Below are positions 1 through 10,889 of a DNA stretch of 64,000 bases, one piece after another. This stretch comes from Tetrastigma voinierianum (lineage: Eukaryota > Streptophyta > Magnoliopsida > Vitales > Vitaceae). Location: the NCBI GenBank assembly GCA_016808115.1, contig JAEQBH010006378.1:62001-126000 (forward strand), given 5' to 3'. Position 1 is the first letter of the stretch. Each line of letters begins with the position of its first letter. The position numbers and the translations under genes were made by a program. The notes below the pieces were generated by a model. That model did not search any database. It was not told the DNA's origin and saw nothing but the letters and a program-made list of their open reading frames with translations.

Positions 1-139
1 TTCGAGAAAAAGGCTAGCACGCCATCGGAGGGGCGACGGATCGCCTCCTTCGTCTTCGTGTTTGTTTTGCAGGTTGCTACCAGATTTATGTTAATTGGTG
101 AATGCCACGACGATCCATCGACTCTTAGAATTCAGGAGA
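1..139. other. Unassigned sequence left of the Tat LTR
   Basis: This stretch does not align with the sequence preceding the matching part of the right-hand LTR near 18,200. Homology between the two Tat LTRs starts only around base 140. It is moderately GC-rich and contains a T-rich run ending in CAGG near 62-73, which resembles LTR leaders elsewhere in the window. It may be the edge of another insertion that removed the start of the left LTR. Confidence 0.3.
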
Positions 140-453
140 CCAAAGCTTTCATCAATTTTAGCAATCTATTTCCTAATTTTAGCCAAGTTTATGTCAAATT
201 TTCATCATAGTGTTATTTCATTCCTTCATAGTAAAATCCAATGTTTTCTTAAGCATTCAATTCCTATAGTATTTTCGTTCGTACGACATTTTCTACTTTG
301 ATTATGAAAGACTGTCAAGGGAACCATGGAGCCTACATAGTATGATTAGAAGTTTGATCTTACGAGCCATTTCAGTTTGGAAACACTTTAATTTCTTAGC
401 ATGCTCGCACGCTTGTATTTTGTATGTTTGTGTGAAAATAAAAAATCACAACA
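140..453 (+). mobile_element. Left LTR (partial) of the Tat-type gypsy element
   Basis: Bases 140-453 align almost end to end with the right-hand copy at about 18,203-18,627. Shared blocks include the segment around ATTTTCTACTTTGATTA and the terminal ...AAAATCACAACA. The LTR ends at CACAACA (453) and a priming site follows. The left part is missing or replaced. This copy has one unit of a roughly 101-base segment that is tandemly duplicated in the right LTR. The many substitutions and small indels between the two copies show an old insertion. Confidence 0.8.
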
Positions 454-459
454 TATTTT

Positions 460-478
460 TGGCACGCATGGTGGGACC
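460..478 (+). other. Primer-binding site of the Tat element
   Basis: TGGCACGCATGGTGGGACC begins six bases after the LTR terminus CACAACA. A TGG start just inside the LTR is the expected position and form of a tRNA primer-binding site. I cannot assign the tRNA with confidence. It is clearly not the tRNA-Asp type seen in the Athila elements of this window. Confidence 0.6.
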
Positions 479-526
479 TATCTTTGTTTTTAGATAGCCC
501 AATCGAGCAAGAAGCAGACATAGGTA

Positions 527-844
527 ATGTGGATGTACCTATTCATGTCCCTAATGCTATTGAGTTTCATTGAAGCACTGAAGAACAAGAATTTAGTGGC
601 TACACAATGTTTTGAAGAAAGAATGGTTGCACAAATTAAGGTTCTGGTTGACCAAATTAAAATTATGGTTGAAAAAACTCAAGCCATGGTTGATCATGCC
701 AAGGTTGTGATAACTACGATAGATGAACAAGCCAAAACAACAACCAAGCAGGCTAATGCTATTGTGGAGGAGCAAGAACAACAATCTCAGTCGCAAGGGA
801 ATATCTTGAAGGCAATCTCAAAGATTGTTGGACAACAAAGATAA
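527..844 (+). pseudogene. Leader ORF of the Tat element, coiled-coil-like
   Basis: A 105-codon open frame follows the priming site. It opens with a short hydrophobic stretch. It then becomes a charged, heptad-like helix (residues about 30-85) rich in V, I, K, E and Q, with repeated QIKxxVxQ-type units, and it ends in a Q-rich tail. The neighbouring frame between 490 and 585 reads an acidic peptide that looks like the original upstream coding sequence, so a frameshift near 585 is likely. It probably represents the N-terminal, multimerising part of gag. I do not recognise a named domain. Confidence 0.4.
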
Positions 845-1189
845 GAAGTTGCTTCTCAACTTATAAGGTAATTATCTGATGAGCTTTTGGGGGGGGCAGC
901 ACCCTATAAAATTTCAGGAAGTAGGTGGATTTCACCGCTCACCTATACAGGTTGAAAATTGCTATCTTCCTCCCCATAGGAGAGAGGATGGAACTTCAAC
1001 GAATGCCAATGACGAACGTTCTAATCCTGTTAGAACAATGGCTCCTCAAAGGTTGTTTGCTAACACCAACTCGATTACGCAACCTGGAGCCTACAATGAG
1101 CCACTTCTTTTAGTTTGAGGCACGGGGGCACTATTCAACCACCCTTAAGGGTAGGTATAAATAGAGGGTAGCAAATTCCCCAGCTTTTT

Positions 1190-2960
1190 ATGCAACCACC
1201 TCCACCACCAGATTTTGAGGCAATACACGAGCTATAAGGGCAAGACCTTAGACAAATTAGCCACCCAAAATTTTACAAGCCAGATCTAAAGGCAATAGAC
1301 AGAGAGAATCCTTACCCAAGGGGGTATAGAATTCTTGAATGCTCTTCATTATCTAGAGAGAATGGACAATCCACCTTAAATCGTGTGGCTAGATTCATAG
1401 TGCAGTGTGGGGAATTGGCCAACTATGAGAATTTCGCATACTTCAAACTCAGGTTATTTCCTAACTCATTAACATAAGCTATTTTTACTTGGTATGTAAC
1501 ATTGCCAAGGAATTCTATTATGAGTTTGTAGGAAATGGAGAGATAATTCCACACACAATTCTTCAGAGTTGAACCTGAGATTTGCATAGCAAAATTATCA
1601 AGGGTAATCCAAAGGGGTGGAGAATCACCAAAGTCATTCATTACTTTCGTTCACCAGGAATGAAGATAGATCTGAAATTCATCTCTCTTATAAGCAGTAC
1701 GTGAAGATAGCTGAAAGGGACTTGATATAGAAAGTGAGGAATTTTAGAGTATGGAGTTTAGAGACTTCTATGAGCTTGCTACTAAGGTAATAGAGTATGA
1801 AGAATTACAAAGGGAAGAAAGTCAACGGAGAAAGACCTCCATGGGAACTTACTGCCAAGAGGTGAATTATGAAGAAATAGCATTAGAAGATCTCCTAAGT
1901 ATAAGTTTATTCATCTGCCCTCTATTGATGAAGAAAACACATGACTTATGGAAGAAGTCGTAGACCTCTAATACATAAGTACAATATATGTTTGATGTGG
2001 CAAATACTGAGGAAATTTTGATTTCCTTATGAAGGAGAAATTCATCAAATTTTCCTAGGATCACCAACTCCCCAGTGAAGAGGAACTCAGGGGAAAAGTA
2101 TACTGTAAGTATCATAACTCATGGAATCATGGAACTAATTCTTATTGGAGTTTCAGAAATATTATCCAAGACAGAATCAACAAGTGAATATTGAAGTTCC
2201 TTGAGAAAAAAAGAGGTCATGGTGAATGATGAAGATCCATTTCCAACAGTGGCTTTAATCAACATAGCTGCTAACTCATGGGATCATGGAACTAATTCTT
2301 ATTGGAGTTTCAGAAATATTATCCAAGACATAATCAACAAGGGAATATTGAAGTTCCTTGGGAAAAAAAGAGGCCATAGTGATTGATGAAGATCCATTTC
2401 CAACAGTGGCTCAATCAACATAGCTGCTACTGATTTGAGGGCAGTGCTAAATGCAAAGAAGGATGGGAGATTTTCTTCTAATGACAGGATAAGAAAAGTT
2501 TGGATTCCTAAGCAATATCTGGTTCATAGGTTGAATTGGTAGCAAAAAGAAGAGTGTCTGTAGCTAGAGAAAAGGAAAAGAATGGAAGGTATCCATACCA
2601 TTTAAAACATGAAATCAAGAAGGAGAAATCCTCCAAAGGAAAGAATGTTTCTCCAAAAGAGAGACGTACTTTTCTAGAGGGAAAGAGCATGAACACTTCA
2701 AGGAGGAAAATACCTCCAAGGTTTGTTGTCTCTCACTTGGACAAGAGTGGAATGTGGTACAACATAAGAAATTTCCTTAAAAACTCACTAGAACTCAAAA
2801 AAGAAGGATGCATAGACTGAGAGCTATGGAGAAAAGGCAATTACCTGAAGAAATATCACAAGGAAAGCCAAAAGAAGTTGTGAGAGAAAAAGTGATGCCT
2901 ACTCGAAAGAAAACCAAAATTGGGATGAAGGCTATAGAAGATGAAGAGTCTAGTTGCAGA
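1190..2960 (+). pseudogene. gag: gag of the Tat element (retrotransposon gag domain), broken
   Basis: Spliced across frames, bases 1,300-1,750 read as a plant gypsy gag core. A YPRGYR-like stretch is followed by GQSTL, VQCGELANYENF, KLRLFPNSLT, FTWYVTLPRNS and EMER. At 1,751-1,890 comes the MEFRDFYELATKV-EYEEL block that closes the domain. A basic, lysine-rich tail at 2,536-2,820 (residues such as RRVSVAREKEKNGRYPYHLK) leads towards protease. The product would form the capsid-like particle. Several stop codons and frameshifts, plus an internal 157-base duplication at 2,116-2,428, make it non-functional. Homologous text interrupted by an LTR insertion resumes near 5,931. Confidence 0.8.
2116..2428 (+). 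repeat. Tandem duplication, two copies of about 157 bases
   Basis: The segment starting AACTCATGG(A/G)ATCATGG at 2,116 is repeated from 2,273. Both copies run through ...AACATAGCTGCT and differ at only a few positions plus one deleted base. It lies in the degenerate gag region and disrupts the frame. The copies are far more alike than the two LTRs of the host element, so the duplication is younger than the insertion. Confidence 0.9.
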
Positions 2961-3036
2961 TGTTGCACCCCTTGACTCGAACCGACTCGACCCGACCCTA
3001 CCCGACAATTGGATCGGACTCGGGGACGCGGACCAC
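2961..3036. repeat. Low-complexity CGACTCGACCCGACC-type segment
   Basis: A short GC-rich run of degenerate GACTCGA/CCCGACC units lies between the gag remnant and the LTR. It is absent from the corresponding end of the related LTR near 47,385. It may be a small expansion or part of the LTR terminus; the sequence does not decide. Confidence 0.4.
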
Positions 3037-5930
3037 TAAATCCATTTATCTTTAAAACACATTTCATATACTTATTTTTTATAGGATATTTAATATCCAT
3101 TTAATCATATTTATATATGTGAATATGATATCACTACATATTCACACTCATTAATATAAGAAGTATGCATTATATCTTTTCTAGAGGGCCCATAACTATA
3201 CTTTAGTACAATATTTATACAAAATGGCATTTCCATGCCCTTTCCAAAACATTTACAAAATATTTTTCAGAGTTCACCTCTCATCTTTGAAAACCCATAA
3301 TGTAACGTACATTCCATGATAAAAAAAAATAAAATATAATCTTCTTATGAAGATCTTTACATCTTTTGATTTCAATATAAAGTAGTCACATGATATCATG
3401 GAATGAAGTGTATGCATGAGACGGAGCATTTTCTTATACTACTTGCAGTTTGGCGATGGGCTCTACGGTCTTGATCCACCTTATCACTGATTACTGCTTG
3501 TGAAAATCGATGCGCTAAGTATTTTTATGCTTAGTGGTTCTTTGCATTTCTATTCTCATTTTCAAGCGATTATACCACATACATATGCATAACAATTAAC
3601 TTTTTCTATATGCATCACTTAATCATCTCAAAAACATTCAACATATTTTTCCAAACAACCTTTCAAAATACTACTCATGTAATCCATGCAATATTTATAA
3701 ATATAACATTTTATAGTAGTTTAACATACTTTCATTTTGTCTCAAATATAGAAATACAATAATTCTCATCTTTCATGCTTGTCACAACTCAATTCACACA
3801 ATCCACACAATTATTAATCATTTTACCCTTAAACGAATTTAACCAAAACTTTCGGTGAGTAGGATAACCGAGAATCACGGCACGATCCCTGACGGGCTCA
3901 CGGGCCGGTATAAACATTTAACCTAGTCTTGTCTGTGGGCTACGGTGGTTATTTTATTTTCATTTGTGTACTGCTAGATCTTATTCGCATTTGAGCTACG
4001 GATCGGTATGCCATTATAAATCATTTCGTTCGCAGTGCTGCTACATTGACTCTTATTGGTATACCAATCTACCCCTAACTCGAACATGACGGTTAACATT
4101 CGCTTAAGGGCATTAATAATTAGTCATTTACAATACAATTTTCACATTTCCACGATACAATTAACATTCTCGACGGATTCGCTTGTACATACGTGAATCC
4201 TGTCATGTTTTCCACTACATAGTTCATTTATAAATCAATTAACCAACACTAAAACAAATTCATTTATGGTTCAAATAGAAGCACATATGCATATGTTTGT
4301 CAAACATTTCAATTTAAGCGGATTGGAGCAACATAGATTTCATAACAAACATTCCAGATTTGTTTGACAACAAACACAAAACTTGAAACAAGAAGAGAAG
4401 TATGAAGAACAAACCAAAAAGATTGTCGATTCTTGACTCCTATTCCTTGTATCCAGATCTTAACTCAGGTTTTATCATCATCAGCCCCTAATCCATTCTG
4501 AAATACGTCCACAATGAAAACGAACAAAATCGATCGTATGCTAGTGTTTCTGGTTAGGGTTGATTTCTACCCAATACACCTTCACTTGTAAAATTTTTTG
4601 GGAACAAATGAGCCATATTTTTCCCAACCTCCTTCAAGAAAATGATAGTTCTATGAGTGTATTTTTAGTAGAAATTGGAATCATCCAATTCGGAGGACCG
4701 AAACTCAAGATATGTCATATAAACAATCGGGACCACTCTATTTTCAAAAACAACACTTCACTTTGACGAATTTATGGGTCCAATGGAGTCCAAATTTGAA
4801 TACACTAAAATTAAGGAAATTTGTTTTCCTAGAAGTCTAGTTTACCTAGAAATTTGAATCGCTCAATTTGGATGAGTGAAACTTAACTTATGGCCTAAAT
4901 ACCAAAACTGTACCAAAACAACAAAATTGTACCAAAATAAAACCAGAATTTGCCCCAAAATAGAGCTTCACTTTGATGAATTTTTAGGTTCAATGGGATC
5001 CAAATTTGAATACACTTATTTCAAGGAAATTTGTTTTCCTAGAAGTCTAGTTTACCCAGAAATTTGAATCACTCAATTTGGATGAGTAATGGCTATGTTA
5101 TGACCAAAACAAAAACATGGGTTTGGAAATTTTTTTGATAGCATCTCCCCTAAAACCCCAATATTTACTTTATACAAAAATTCCTCAAAACTAATCCTAA
5201 TCAAAGTAAAAAGGCTGCTTGAACTCTAACTCAAACATATATAAACTAAATTATGGTTTTACCAATTCAAACACAATCAAAGAGGGAGTTAGGAGGGTTC
5301 CTAACAAGCAAATGAGTGAATCCATACTCAAACTTAGACAAGCATCCATACCTTAATCTTTTTGAACACTTCTCTAGCCTTCCTTCTTCATTCCTCTTCA
5401 AGAAAAAGTAGAGTCCAAAGATATGGCTATACACTCTCAACCGTAGCCTAAGCTCCCCTTTTGCCCAAATGAGAAATGATCTCATTTCACTAGACCGAAT
5501 TTGGTCTTTTTCTCATCTTGTATAAGGCCTTGTTTGGCCTTCCCATTTTTGGCTTTCTTTTTTTATTTTTGCATTAAAGCCCTTCATTTATATTTCATTT
5601 GTTTAACAACTTATCACCTTTCTACTTTGGTATATACTCTTCTTCATTTATGACCTTTGGGTCCTCATTTTGACATTTTACCAATTTAACCTTTACTCTT
5701 GTATTAATTCCGGTTTTATTTTAACTTGTGTTATACCCTAAACATATCATTAAACTACTAAGGCTTAATTTGAGGTGCACTAATCCACTATGCGAATTCT
5801 CACTTTAAAAACCTCTATTTTATCACTTAAAACCAATAAAATATCGAATAAATAAAATAAAAAATTATAATAATAGAAAATGCTATAAAGTAAAATAATA
5901 AAACGAAAAGGCTATTTTTGGGACGTTACA
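3037..5930. mobile_element. Solo LTR of a long gypsy family (family L-A), inserted in Tat
   Basis: The right edge is ...GGACGTTACA at 5,930; read in reverse it begins TGTAACGTCCC, a common start for plant gypsy LTRs. It aligns in opposite orientation with the LTR at 42,932-47,385, sharing the GGCCAAACAAGGCCTTAT block, the ACGATCCC-GACGGGC block and the end region. The left edge is uncertain. Homology to the other copy ends near 3,037, where ACTAA precedes it and ACTGA follows the right edge (4 of 5 bases match). TG-like starts at 2,961 would include an extra GACTCGACCCGACC-rich segment. There are no coding remains, so this is a solo LTR. Sense orientation is not certain. Confidence 0.65.
4756..5105. 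repeat. Partial tandem duplication inside the LTR, period 210
   Basis: The block beginning CTTCACTTTGA at 4,756 recurs at 4,966. It includes the shared core AGGAAATTTGTTTTCCTAG and a terminal CTCAATTTGGATGAGT. The repeated part is about 140 bases within a 210-base period. A related sequence occurs in reverse orientation around 45,525-45,600, supporting family membership. Confidence 0.75.
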
Positions 5931-6151
5931 ACTGATCTACTGAAGAAATGGATTTGAGAACTATTTTGATAGGTACATTTCCAATTTCTTTGAATTGTTC
6001 TACCATTTCTCTAACCTTACTAGATTTCTTCAAGTCAAAAGAGATAGAGGAAAGCCTAGTGGAGGTAGAGAAAGAACATTCTACAATAGAGGAAAAGCAT
6101 AGTCAAAGGGTAATTACCACTGGCTTATCTGAAGGAAGAGGGGCCTAGAAG

Positions 6152-6475
6152 GTGATACTGGAAAAACCCACTGTGGAAATGACAAGGCACATAGGACCTC
6201 TCTATGTGAGAGCACATTTTAATGGCAAACTAGTAATTAGCGTGTTGGTTGATAATGGATCAGTAGTCAATGTGATGCCATTAAGAATGTTGAGAGCACT
6301 AGCAAGAGACATTGGTGATCTAATTGAAACAGAAGTATTTGTGTCTGCTTTCATTGGGGAAATCTCTAAGACTCTGGGTGTACTCCTTATTGACATCACT
6401 AAGGGTAGTAAGACCTCCTTATCACCTTTATTTGTAATTAATTATACTGCTAATTACAATGCTTTGCTAGGATGA
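6152..6475 (+). pseudogene. Retropepsin-like protease of the Tat element
   Basis: This 107-codon open segment reads as a plant gypsy aspartic protease. The catalytic block is VLVDNGS at residues 31-37, followed by VVNVMPLRML. A second strand-turn-strand part ends in NYNALLG at 102-107. In this family the usual D-S/T-G appears here as D-N-G, a variant common in Tat protease fragments as I recall them. The enzyme would cleave the gag-pol polyprotein. Upstream residues in frame at 5,948-6,148 are linker. Stop codons before and after (GA TGA at 6,474) show decay. Confidence 0.75.
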
Positions 6476-7180
6476 TATTGGATTCATGCCAATTGGTGTG
6501 TGTTGTCCCCCCTTCACCAATTTTTGCTGTTTTGGAAAGGTGATAAAGTATAAGTGGTATGGACGGACAAACAACCTTTTATTACAACTTCAGATTCTGT
6601 GGAGGCTAGTTACTTTGACCAAGAGTTTGGTCCAATAAAATTCAAAGGCAAGAAGAAGGATGGACTCCCAAGGGAAATATATATGGAGTCAAGAGATACT
6701 GGTGAAATTCAAGACCAAGCTGCCAAACTTCTAAAGAAAGCTGCTATCGTGCCTTTTAGGCCGACAAAGGAGCTGATCATCGAGGAGATCGATGACTAAG
6801 TATTCTCATGAAGAGAATGCAGCCCCTACAATTGCAGTATTTAGAATGCAAATATAGCATATTATTGAAAAAATTACAGAAGAGCAGTTCCAAGACATTT
6901 GCAGAGCTGAAGTGATTTATGAAGAAGAATTGGATAACGAGGAGGAAGAAATTCATATTGAAGATTTGGAGCAAGCTCCTCCTAAAATGGAAGACAACAA
7001 GCCTCAAGTTTATGATTATATGGAATAAGTCAACCTCAGCACTATGGAAGAGCTAAGGATTATTTACATTAGTTCTCTGTTACCCTCTAACTTGAAGGAA
7101 CAAATCATTTCACTATTGCAGGAATTCAAAGATTGCTTCGCTTGAAATTATGATGAAATGCAAGGATTGGATAGGAGTCT
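6476..7180 (+). pseudogene. Protease-RT linker of the Tat polyprotein
   Basis: Continuous Tat-like text runs through this stretch in shifting frames. It includes WIHANWCV just after protease, a DSVEASYFDQEFGPIKFKG block at 6,597-6,655, and GEIQDQAAKLLKKAAIVPFR at 6,700-6,760. The last part (7,080-7,180) reads into the conserved pre-RT stretch ending near FKDCFA-YDEMQGLDRSLV. It stops exactly at the LTR insertion at 7,186 and resumes at 9,176. There are single stop codons at 6,552 and 6,798. Confidence 0.65.
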
Positions 7181-7185
7181 TGTGG

Positions 7186-9170
7186 TGTCACACCCCGACC
7201 CCTGCCTAGGCGGACAAAGGGAGTGCGAGAGACCATACTGGGACTCTTTACCTGTTTTTTCAGACATTGGTGGGCCCAAATCTTATAATTGAATCAAAAT
7301 ATCATATATAAAATAAAACTACCACCGTAGTGGTGTTTACAATGTCAATACATACAATCCTGAGTCCCATTTACATATACATATACAAAAACTGTACATT
7401 TACATTTACATAATCAGAGCGCAAAACCTACAGTGATGGTCCCCTACAAGTGTGCTGGCCCAGTAGTATGCGGAAGATCGCAGACTTCCTCCTCTGTACC
7501 TACACAGTTAAAACTGTGCTAAACTGCAGCAGTGGAAACATATGACTTATCGTATACACATGCATTTATACTCTTTTATAGTAAGCATATACTTGATACT
7601 TGAGTTATACGTACTTGAATGTCGAATTTGCATGAATTCATATAGCAAACTAATACATATACTTATACTTATAGCAGACTTATACTAATCCGGATCTCTC
7701 GTAGGAGTTACAGAGCTTATACTTATACGGAGGTACCCGTAGGTACTATAGAGCTTATACTTGTGCGAGGTGCAGTAAGTACATTCCGAGGAGCGGAAGC
7801 GATGTACATTACTTTGCTTCTTATTAGTTATTCGGACTCTTATCATATAAGCGTTTGAATACCTAGACCGATAATAGAGATGGAGTAGGACATAACCGCA
7901 GTAAATTGCTCGAAGGTGCGTACGGTAATGGTCACGAGTAGCCTGAGCGGGAGTGCGAAGCATTGATCGGAGAGGCGTGCTTGCATTGCCCACGTAGCGA
8001 AGTGTCATTAGCACTAGTAAGTCTTGGAAACCTTGATCGGAGAGATGTGCTGCCATGTAATGAAGTGCGTGGCACTAGCGGGAGTCTTAAACGTTCGAGA
8101 ACGTGCTGCCCACATAGCAGTATCAGTGTTGATATCACAGTGCTTGGCGGTCCTACAATGATATGTGTTCAGGAACTTACTATCTTATCATAAGGGCATT
8201 AAGCCTCGACGACGAGGTACGATATAATTTTTCTTTCACTTACCTTATAAACATGAATGGACCCTATCATACACTTATAGGGTCCTTATTAGTCCAATAG
8301 ACAAGTCCTCGGAGTAACGGAAAAGCAAAGCAAAACACCAAAATTTTCCATGTTGTGAACAGTGCTACGCTACGGCGTACCCGAAGCTGGCCAAATTCTC
8401 TTCTCGGCCACACCGCGGCGTGGGATCACTACGCCACGACGTCGGACCCTCGACATTGCTCAGATTTTTTTTATCATTTTGTCCATTTTTCTAAAAACCT
8501 AACCAAAAACCTCAAATACTCCAAAAGCATCACCAAAAACAACTCCCAAATGTATTCTAACCCAACCAAAACCAAACATAGAGATTAATTAGGGTTTTAC
8601 CAACCCAACTTTCAAGACCTCTAGGGTTAGGATGAATTCTTAACTAAACCCTAGGAATGGAACCACTAATATCCATACAAACACTTCCATACAAGTTCCA
8701 TACTCAAATAGTTTCCATACAAAATCATCATAGCATCCAAACCTTTCCTCTTCTTCTTCTTCTTCTTCTTCTTCTTCTCTTCCTTTCTCTCTTCGTTTCT
8801 CTCATTCTCTCCAAAATGCACAAATGAGAGACCCTCAATGGGTCTTATCCACTTATTCTTCATAAGGCCTTGTTTGGCCACAAAAATGCATTCTTTTGAC
8901 TTAAGTTTCCTTTTATTGCACTTTGGTCCTCAAATTCCCTTATATTTGCACCACAACTTCTCATAATTCTACTTTGGCATATAATCTTATTATCTTATGA
9001 CTTTTATATCCTATTTTAACAAATTCCACTTTTACCCTTGTATCTTGTACAAATTCTAGGTTTCGAAATTTTCTCACTTAGTAAAATAATAATTACTAAA
9101 AATTCAAATTATACCTACAAAATACCCTAAACATGTTGAAAACGACTAGGGTATATTTTGGGGTGTTACA
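7186..9170. mobile_element. Solo LTR of gypsy family L-B with perfect 5-base target duplication
   Basis: The element begins TGTCACACCCCGACC and ends ATTTTGGGGTGTTACA, TG...CA ends with short mirror-image termini. The five bases TGTGG occur at 7,181-7,185 and again at 9,171-9,175, an exact target-site duplication. The LTR splits the Tat reverse transcriptase between two codons of a conserved stretch. Length is 1,985 bases. It has no coding content or priming site, so it is a solo LTR. It is the reverse-complement relative of the LTR at 51,169-54,766. A (CTT)n run lies at 8,747-8,777. Confidence 0.9.
8747..8777. repeat. (CTT)n microsatellite
   Basis: About ten CTT units in the L-B LTR, in a pyrimidine-rich stretch that continues to about 8,815. 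Confidence 0.85.
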
Positions 9171-9175
9171 TGTGG

Positions 9176-10400
9176 AACATCGCCTTCCCATAAGGTTAGA
9201 GTTCCATCCTTTCCAACAACCACCTACAAGGATGTCCAAGGAAGTAGAGTTGACGATAAAAGAGGAAGTTGAGAAACTCTTGAAAGCTAAATTCATCATG
9301 TTTATAAGGTATGTTCAATGGTTAGCTAATATTGTTCCTATAATGAAGAAAAATGGAAAACTTTGAGTATGTGTTGATTTTAGAGATTTAAATGTTGCTA
9401 TTCCTAATGACATGTATGTGATGCCTATTGCAGACATGTTAGTTGACTCTGCTACTAATAATGAATTGTTGTCCTTTATGGATGGTTTCTCTAACTACAA
9501 TAAGATTTTAATAGTAGTAGAAGATATATATAAGACCGCCTTTAAATGTCCTAGCTCCATAGGGACATTTAAATGGTTGGTCATGCCTTTTGGTATTAAA
9601 AATGCATGGGCAACTTACCAAAGGGCGATGAATGTCATTTTCCATGACATGCTAGGCCACCACATGGAAGTAGAGATTGATGATATTGTGGTTAAATCTA
9701 AAAGAGCAGTGAGCATGTAGATTATCTAAGGAAAAGCTTTGAAAGGATGAGACATCATTAGTTAGCTTAACCCACTCAGATGCGCATTTGGAGTTTGTGC
9801 CTGATAATTTCTTGGATTCCTAGTTCACCAAAGAGGGATAGAAGTGGATCATAACAAAACAAAAGCTATTGCTTCAGCTAAAACTCCACAAAAAAAGAAA
9901 GAACTCCAAAAGTTCTTGGGTCAAGTAAAACCAAGGAATTCTCTGACTTGGTGAAGTTGAAAGATATGAAAGAGTTTAGGTGGGAGGAACGACATAAGTA
10001 GTACTGACAAGATCAAGAATTTACCTCTACAAACCTCTTTGTTTTATTGCCTCCTATACAAGGCCATCCACTTAAATTATATTTATCAGCCGCAAATAAG
10101 TTAATAGGTTGTCTTTTAGCACAAAACAATTCTAAAGGTCATGAGTCGGCTATATATTATTTAAGTATCTTAAATCCAACAAAAACAAAATATACCCCAA
10201 TTGAAAAATTATGTTCGGCCTTGTACTTTGTATGTACTAAACTGAGACATTACTTGATCAAGTCTCGAGTCTATGTGGTTTCTCAGACTGACCTTATGAA
10301 GTACGTGCTTAACCGGCCGCTAATTATAGGGAGGATTGGTAAATGGTCCCTTACTTTATCATAGTTCACCTTGATTTATTTTCCATAGACATCAATCAAG
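9176..10400 (+). pseudogene. Reverse transcriptase and RNase H of the Tat element
   Basis: Directly after the target duplication the frame resumes with EHRLPIR, then PPTRMSKEVELTIKEEVEKLL, CVDFRDLN (9,372-9,395), FMDGFSNYNKI, and FKWLVMPFG at 9,570-9,596. The catalytic motif reads EIDDI near 9,674-9,688, where the family has tyrosine in place of E. The connection then carries FLGFLVHQRGIEVD in mixed frames. About 20 residues appear to be missing near 9,925. The RNase H domain at 10,047-10,364 includes YLSAANKLIGCLLAQ and YTPIEKLCSALYF. A TGA after GKL (9,364) and a TAG at 9,718 break it. It would copy element RNA into DNA. Confidence 0.85.
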
Positions 10401-10409
10401 GGATAAGCA

Positions 10410-10860
10410 TTGGCATATTTCCTAACTAATCATCCTTCCTTAGAGATTGGGACAGAGTTAGGTGTGGAGCTAGGAATTTATGGAGTAGAAAATGAACCTT
10501 GGACCATCAAATTCGATGGTTCAAGCACAGAGAATTCAGTTGGTGTAGGAATAGTGATCATTTCCCCAAGGGAAGTAAAGAATATATTGTCTTTCAATTT
10601 GGCCTTTAAATGCACCAACAATTAGGCCGAGTATGAAGTTTTGGTGATTGGCACAAAGATCCTACTAGCAGCTTGGGGCAAAAGATGTTCGAGTCATTAG
10701 AGATTCTCAATTGGTACTTCAGCAATTAACATGGAAGTATAAATGCAACAGCTTGCTCTTAGCTTTGGGTAGTACTGGTGAGATGCGTCAATTATCTACA
10801 ATTCTGAAGCTAATCCTACTGCCTCTTTGTGTCGGGAAGCTAAGAATTAGCCTAAGGACT
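10410..10860 (+). pseudogene. Second, archaeal-type RNase H (aRNH) of the Tat element
   Basis: Beginning LTNHPSLEIG, this region reads WTIKFDGSSTENSVGVGIVIISP (10,500-10,570), the first strand and the catalytic D-G-S block of an RNase H fold. CTNN-AEYEVLVIGTKIL-LG and VRVIRDSQLV follow at 10,611-10,715. A second RNase H after the ordinary one is diagnostic of the Tat/Ogre lineage. Frameshifts at about 10,620 and after 10,740 break it. The final helix is hard to follow beyond 10,780, and no integrase comes after it. Confidence 0.75.
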
Positions 10861-10889
10861 TGGCTCTTTGTAGATACTCAAAGCCTTTA

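Noticed and set aside
2961..2971. TGTTGCACCCC as the left end of the L-A LTR
   Set aside because: Homology with the other L-A copy stops near 3,037 and a partial target duplication fits there better. Not fully excluded.
8666..8881. Lysine-rich minus-strand frame
   Set aside because: It is a translation of the CTT microsatellite within an LTR.
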